NCBI RefSeq assembly: GCF_020536995.1
Contig: NC_068356.1
Coordinates: 22,239,809-22,303,808 of the forward strand
Direction of reading: 5' to 3'
Source: Dreissena polymorpha
Lineage: Eukaryota > Mollusca > Bivalvia > Myida > Dreissenidae
DNA: 64,000 nt
The notes below the pieces were generated by a model. It made no database searches and had not been told where the DNA came from. It was given only the letters and a program-made list of their open reading frames with translations. The position numbers were made by a program, and so were the translations under genes. Below are positions 60,001-64,000 of the stretch, piece by piece. Within the stretch, counting starts at the first letter, position 1, and every line of letters starts with the position of its first letter.

Positions 60001-60326
60001 ATGCTACGCAGTGGATTTAATTTACATATACCGGTAGCTAACATTTGTTTCCGATATTATATACTGCATTGCTTCTGATAGATATTATGCTTAAAATATA
60101 TGTGACTCTGCTATGGAGAAATAAGAGGACCGGCACCTTTATAGTTCGCCACCACTCCTTTCACATAGTTCACCCACTTAGGTAGCCCCGGCTTCAGGGC
60201 CGTCTGCTCGCTGGGAACCGGAAACTCCGCATAGGTCGGCGCGTCCACGCCTTGAGACAGGGTTTCAACCCGGCACTGAGTACTGCCATTCTTTCGGCCC
60301 ACAAATACGGTAACCAATGGCAACGC
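56991..60326 (-). CDS. GALK1: galactokinase, six of about seven coding exons
   Basis: Exons, 5' to 3' on the minus strand: 60137-60326, 59503-59764, 58590-58771, 58088-58238, 57491-57653 and 56991-57062. All join in consistent phases (1, 2, 1, 2, 0) and give 339 aa plus stop. The protein phosphorylates galactose with ATP in the Leloir pathway, in the cytosol. GHMP-kinase features are clear: ATP-loop [17 protein letters not shown], catalytic-Asp segment [26 protein letters not shown] and the motif GGGFGGCTV. The wording closely follows vertebrate GALK1. Compared with the 392-aa human enzyme, about 55 N-terminal residues are missing, including the galactose-binding GRVNLIGEHTDY segment. The first exon present begins at the vertebrate exon 1/2 border, and I found no first exon up to the window end, so the gene continues past 64000. 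All catalytic residues encoded here look intact. Confidence 0.95.
57370..57510 (-). repeat. tandem copies of a splice-donor region
   Basis: About four to five diverged copies of a block of roughly 24-48 bases containing GAGCATATCAAGGTA(A/T). The first overlaps the exon 6 end and its donor, the second keeps a usable donor, and the later ones read AAAGGTATG and AAAGGTACG. Confidence 0.8.
57491..57653 (-). CDS. GALK1: GALK1 exon 6 with the GGFGG motif
   Basis: Acceptor GTCTTTCTAG, donor ATCAAG|GTAAAA. It encodes [17 protein letters not shown] and [17 protein letters not shown]. An equally good donor 48 bases further on (exon end 57443) would extend it in frame by [16 protein letters not shown]. 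Confidence 0.93.
58088..58238 (-). CDS. GALK1: GALK1 exon 5
   Basis: Acceptor ATATTCTGTCAG, donor CTTCG|GTAACT. It encodes [20 protein letters not shown] and on to SHNSL. Confidence 0.93.
58590..58771 (-). CDS. GALK1: GALK1 exon 4
   Basis: Acceptor TCTGTAATAG, donor CTACAAG|GTAGAC. It encodes [12 protein letters not shown] and [15 protein letters not shown] through NMELLQ. Confidence 0.93.
59040..59305. repeat. degenerate tandem repeat in a GALK1 intron
   Basis: About four diverged units of roughly 60 bases, with words such as TAGAAACAAG, CACAGTGGT, CACTATGGTAATGGC and TTTCCCTGTCGATATC. Probably an old minisatellite. Confidence 0.65.
59503..59764 (-). CDS. GALK1: GALK1 exon 3 with ATP loop and catalytic Asp
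   Basis: Acceptor TATGTTACAG, donor TGCAG|GTAGGG. It encodes the glycine/serine ATP-binding loop and GIMDQFIS, and ends HALLIDC plus two bases of the Arg codon. Confidence 0.95.
60137..60326 (-). CDS. GALK1: GALK1 exon 2 (first one in the window)
   Basis: Acceptor TTTCTACTCCAG, donor AAAG|GTGCCG. It encodes [10 protein letters not shown] to [10 protein letters not shown] and begins in phase 0, like vertebrate exon 2. Confidence 0.92.
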
Positions 60327-61252
60327 CTGGAGTAGAAATAACGTAAATGAAATATTTAATTTGGGTTGCATATCTTAAGAAAACCGGGGTTTATCTGAAA
60401 ATGCTTGACCAGAAACTAGTTTTGAAAAGTCTCACCGTTTAAGTGAGTTACTTTTAGTAAGTGATTGACAGCATATATAGTACCATTTTCATGAATGAAA
60501 TAGGTATATTATATATTAAATAGAGTACACTTTTAATTATTAACTACACAGAGATCGGGCTTCTTTATATTGCACGAACAACCTTGAATTGTGGATGGTT
60601 GACACGAAACTGGAGCAAATAAGTGCTAGTTGTAAAGTTCACGCGTTATAATAGAATTGTACCATTCAAAAACGATCTGTTCAGAAAAAGTGATGCTAAT
60701 TCTGTACGTATCTTTTCGTATGTCACTTTGTAATAATTACCGTAATAGCATCTATCTGCATTTTATCCACCAACGGCGTTTATGTGAAAATAAGGCACAC
60801 ATTTCCAGGCAGGTCATGTACACCGGTAAAATGAAAAAAGAGTAGACTATATTTAATTCTTATAATAAAATTTTAAGAGGATACTATCTGTTGTGTGAAC
60901 AGAAGGCCACAACGGGCTTCTATAGGGGAGACCGGGGCAAAGTGTTACATTTGAACTCGTGACGTCATATATTGCGTCATTTATTTTGTGACCTCGTATA
61001 ATTCTCGTTTCAGTTTGGGTTTCATCTGGTCGAACGTAATATCACCGGCGTTTTCGCCAAACTATGAAGTCTTTTTCCTATTGTCAGACTAATGAAAAGC
61101 AACGTCATATTAATATACTTGCAAAACAGTGACTTCAGTTGTACACTTGTTTATGAAAAAGTAGTTAAGTTGGTTCGGTAATAAAAAAATTAATTTCGAT
61201 TTGAATACGTACATGGCACAGGTGGTTAGCGTGTGGCTATGATATTAATTAG
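60327..61252. other. GALK1 intron 1, proximal part
   Basis: AT-rich, with no first GALK1 exon and no other gene visible. Confidence 0.45.
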
Positions 61253-61690
61253 GCTCGATTGGTCATTGTCGGCTCGGGTACTACTTACATGTACCCCGGG
61301 TACTCTTTAGTATACTTACATGTACCCAGGGTACGGTAAATATACTAAAAGGTACCCGAAAATTTAACGCTAAATCGATCGTTGTCGACTATTTTTTTTA
61401 TTTAATTATATTCACATTTATGTCAATTTTCTGTAAAATGGCCTCTATATTATCGAAACTCATACGAAAAAAAGCATGTTGATGCAGTTTTTTTAAAGAG
61501 AAGTTTGTTTAAGATTATCGGTAGCGCGTTTTATGACATCGGACTTTAGGCGGGAATACAATTCGGTTACAGTCTAATATCGGCCGGGTACGATTAAGTA
61601 TATTTACCATACCCGGGGTACATGTAAGTATACTTAGGAGTACCCGGGGTACATGTAAGTAGTACCTGAGCCGACAATGACCAATCGAGC
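61253..61690. mobile_element. long-TIR MITE-like element with 9-bp target duplication
   Basis: Terminal inverted repeats of about 110 bases start GCTCGATTGGTCATTGTCGG and contain TACATGTACCC and CCCGGGTAC. ATTAATTAG directly flanks both ends (61244-61252 and 61691-61699), a 9-base target duplication. Long TIRs with a 9-base duplication fit Mutator-like elements. No transposase is present. Confidence 0.85.
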
Positions 61691-61814
61691 ATTAATTAGT
61701 GAAATTAATTAATTTATTTTTTCAGAAAAGTTGATTTTTCGTTATATAATATGGTTATTTATCACATGTCATACCCTGCTTCCCATGTAATATAACCATT
61801 ACATATTTTTTTTT

Positions 61815-62750
61815 ATTACCTGATGTCTTATATAAATGATAATTACTTATCTTTTGCTATTTCCTCGTCGAAAAAGAAATTTGCAATGTTTTAAACTGTT
61901 ACCGGTGAATATCGAACTGTTGACCGGTCAACAGTTTGAACTGTTGCCCGCTGGAATAATGACGTCATTTCGTCGAAAAAATGACGTCATTTAACAGTTA
62001 AACAGTCAAAATTATTTATTTTATCGATTACTGTTGTGTGTAAATAAAAATTCAGTTTGCTGTTATTTCTATGTTGGAAATTTGATCAGGTAATAAAACA
62101 CTTATTTCATGGATGCTTGGTGAATAGTCAAAACTGTTGTCCCTCTGTATCAGGGCTGACATTTGAACTGTTGCCCTCGGCCTTTCGGCCTCGGGCAACA
62201 GTACCAAAGTCATCCCTGATACCTTGGGATACAGTTTTGACTGTTCACCGCGCATCCATGAAATAAGTGTATATTATTGCCTGATGTCTTATATAAGTGA
62301 TCATTAATTATTTTGTGCTATTTTGTGCTATTTCTTCGTTGAAAAAGAAATTTGAAATGTTTTAAACTGTTACCGGTGAATATCGAACTGTTGACCGGTC
62401 AACAGTTTGAACTGTTGCCCGCTGGAATAATGACGTCATTTCGTCGAAAAAATGACGTCATTTTACAGTTAAACAGTCAAAATTATTTATTTTATCGATT
62501 ACTGTTGTGTGTAAATAACAATTTAGTTTGCTGTTATTTCTATGTTGGAAATTTGATCAGGTAATAAAACACTTATTTCATGGATGCTTGGTGAACAGTC
62601 AAAACTGTTGTCCCTCGGTATCAGGGCTGACATTTGGAACTGTTGCCCTCGGCCTATCGGCCTCGGGCAACAGTACCAAAGTCATCCCTGATACCTTGGG
62701 AAACAGTTTTGACTGTTCACCGCGCATCCATGAAATAAGTGTATAATATT
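61815..62750. repeat. tandem pair of about 460-bp units with strong hairpins
   Basis: Unit 1 is about 61815-62273 and unit 2 about 62274-62750, nearly identical. Each holds GTTGACCGGTCAAC, two CRE octamers (TGACGTCA), and a 160-base inverted repeat (62107-62263 and 62577-62735) with arms such as TTTCATGGATGC and GCATCCATGAAA. The hairpin tip is CGGCCTTTCGGCC-like. It could be one foldback element inserted twice, or duplicated after insertion. Confidence 0.85.
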
Positions 62751-62778
62751 ACACATGTGTAATACAACATTTTTAAAG

Positions 62779-62962
62779 GTCGCCGTGGTGTAATGTGGGT
62801 ATGGTGTCCGCCTAGCGACCGGGAGGTCACGGGTTCGATCCCCACCATGGGAGTGTTCTTTAGATCTGCCCCAAAGATACCAAGTACTGGTTCTAGGCCC
62901 AGGAAACGGACTCGAGAGCCTAAGGCTTTCAATGAAATCGAGCTTAATAAATAGGTTTAAAC
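62779..62962 (+). mobile_element. tRNA-derived SINE, copy 3 (best kept)
   Basis: Box A-like GTGGTGTAATGTGGGTA and box B GGTTCGATCCC (62832-62842) form a pol III promoter. The body has ACCAAGTACTGGTTCTAGGC and GGAAACGGACTCGAGAGCC, ending in an A/T-rich tail. Two minus-strand relatives lie at 32095 and 50719. Confidence 0.8.
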
Positions 62963-63222
62963 TAACATTTTTAAGCGTTTGTATTGGCTTAGTTTTCGTT
63001 TATTGACCAATCGCATTTTGTTATTTTGCTGAAATGACGTTGCGACGTCAAATGACGTCACGAAATGTAAACAACATTCGGGATTTATGATTATGTTTTG
63101 TGTTAATATTTATTAGATCTAAATTTGCTCATTTAAAAGCATGTGATAAAAAAGATCTGACACTCGTTGTTATGAAACTCGTCCAGGAAATTCGTTAGTA
63201 AGCTCGCCAAGGGCTCGCTTAC

Positions 63223-64000
63223 TAAGGTGTGTGAAGTAGGCACTGACATCGGCAATCGACATTCGAATATCGAGCTGGGACGAATGTCGAGCCAGCCTTG
63301 ACATCGACATTCGGCAAAAGCCCCGAATATCGAGCTGGGGCGAATGTCGAGCCAGCTCTTACATCGACATTCGGCAAAAGCCCCGAATATCGAGCTGGGG
63401 CGAATGTCGAGCCAGCCCTGACATCGACATTCGGCAAAAGTCCGAATATCGAGCTGGGGCCAATGTCGAGCCAGCTCTGACATCGACATTCGGCAAAAGT
63501 CTCGAATATCGAGCTGGCGCGAATGTCGAGCCAGCTCTGACATCGACATTTGGCAAAAGTCCCCAATATCGAGCTGGGGCGAATGTCGAGTGAGAGCTGG
63601 CTCGACATTCGGCAAAAAACCCGATTATCGAGCTGGGGCCAATGTCGAGCCAGCTCTGACATCGACATTCGGCAAAAGTTCTGAATATCGAGCTGGGGCG
63701 AATGTCGAGCCAGCTCTGACATCGACATCCGGTAAAAACCCCGAATATTGAGCTGGGGCGAATGTGGAGCCAGCTCTGACATCGACATTCGGCAATACTC
63801 ACGAATATCGAGCTGGGACGAATGTCGAGCCAGGTCTGACATCGACATTCGGCAAAAACCCGAATATCGAGCTGGAGCGAATGTCGAGCCAGCTCTGACA
63901 TCGACATTCGGCAAAAGTCCCAAATATCGAGCTGGGGCGAATGTCGAGCCAGCTCTGACATCGATAATAGGCAAAAGTCCCGAATATCGAGCTGGGGAGA
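63223..64000. repeat. 60-bp tandem array running off the window
   Basis: About 13 copies, each holding GACATCGACATTCGGCAAAA, CGAATATCGAGCTGGGGCGA and ATGTCGAGCCAGCTC. Two interleaved inverted repeats occur per unit (CGACATTCG/CGAATGTCG and AGCTGG/CCAGCT). Unit length is a multiple of three, so long minus-strand ORFs appear (ARHSPQLDIR type). These are judged artefacts. One irregular junction lies near 63590-63600. Confidence 0.93.

Noticed and set aside
62779-62860. True tRNA gene
   Set aside because: Box A and B are present but no proper acceptor stem or anticodon arm can be drawn, and the same head occurs with a SINE body three times.
63223-64000. CRISPR-like array
   Set aside because: Repeats are contiguous with no unique spacers, and the genome is eukaryotic.

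Overview
The window is eukaryotic nuclear DNA from a metazoan, most likely a bivalve mollusc. It is AT-rich, has introns with GT..AG borders, few genes and very many tandem and foldback repeats. The pearl/Helentron-like composite elements and tRNA-derived SINEs fit bivalve genomes, and the repeat style reminds me of dreissenid mussels; that last point is from memory and unverified. I saw no bacterial genes, no transposase or reverse transcriptase ORF and no virus-like element.

Genes from left to right. (1) A rhodopsin-family peptide-type GPCR (+, 5306-7866, two exons), followed by an 18-bp minisatellite of about 80 copies. (2) An ankyrin-repeat/SOCS-box (ASB-like) ubiquitin-ligase adaptor (+, 11467-14110), with a 21-nt first coding exon and one large second exon. 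(3) Three diverged proteins with one shared plan, a Cys-rich N-terminus, two membrane segments and a disordered tail: a single-exon gene (+, 15093-15671), a two-exon gene (+, 22720-26911) and a gene on the minus strand (36280-37506). I read them as a local paralogous family of unknown function. (4) Galactokinase, GALK1 (-, 56991-60326): six exons are present, and the first coding exon with the GRVNLIGEHTDY-type motif is not in the window, so the gene runs off the right edge.

Between the genes lie short simple repeats, minisatellites (18, 28, 45 and 60 bp units), foldback MITE-like elements (247-bp family, a family with 9-bp target duplication, a TTAA-flanked one), five composite elements with tandem-repeat cores and related ends, three SINE copies, and a large nested inverted-repeat structure at 52.0-53.2 kb. 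The stretch from 37.5 to 57 kb has no recognisable coding gene, though 5' exons of the minus-strand two-membrane gene could lie there.

The genes do not form one pathway. The most unusual observations are the two-membrane gene family, an alternative in-frame splice donor made by tandem duplication in GALK1, a splice donor that also encodes a stop codon in the second two-membrane gene, a 510-codon open frame lying in frame behind the GPCR stop, and the nested foldback with a trinucleotide core.
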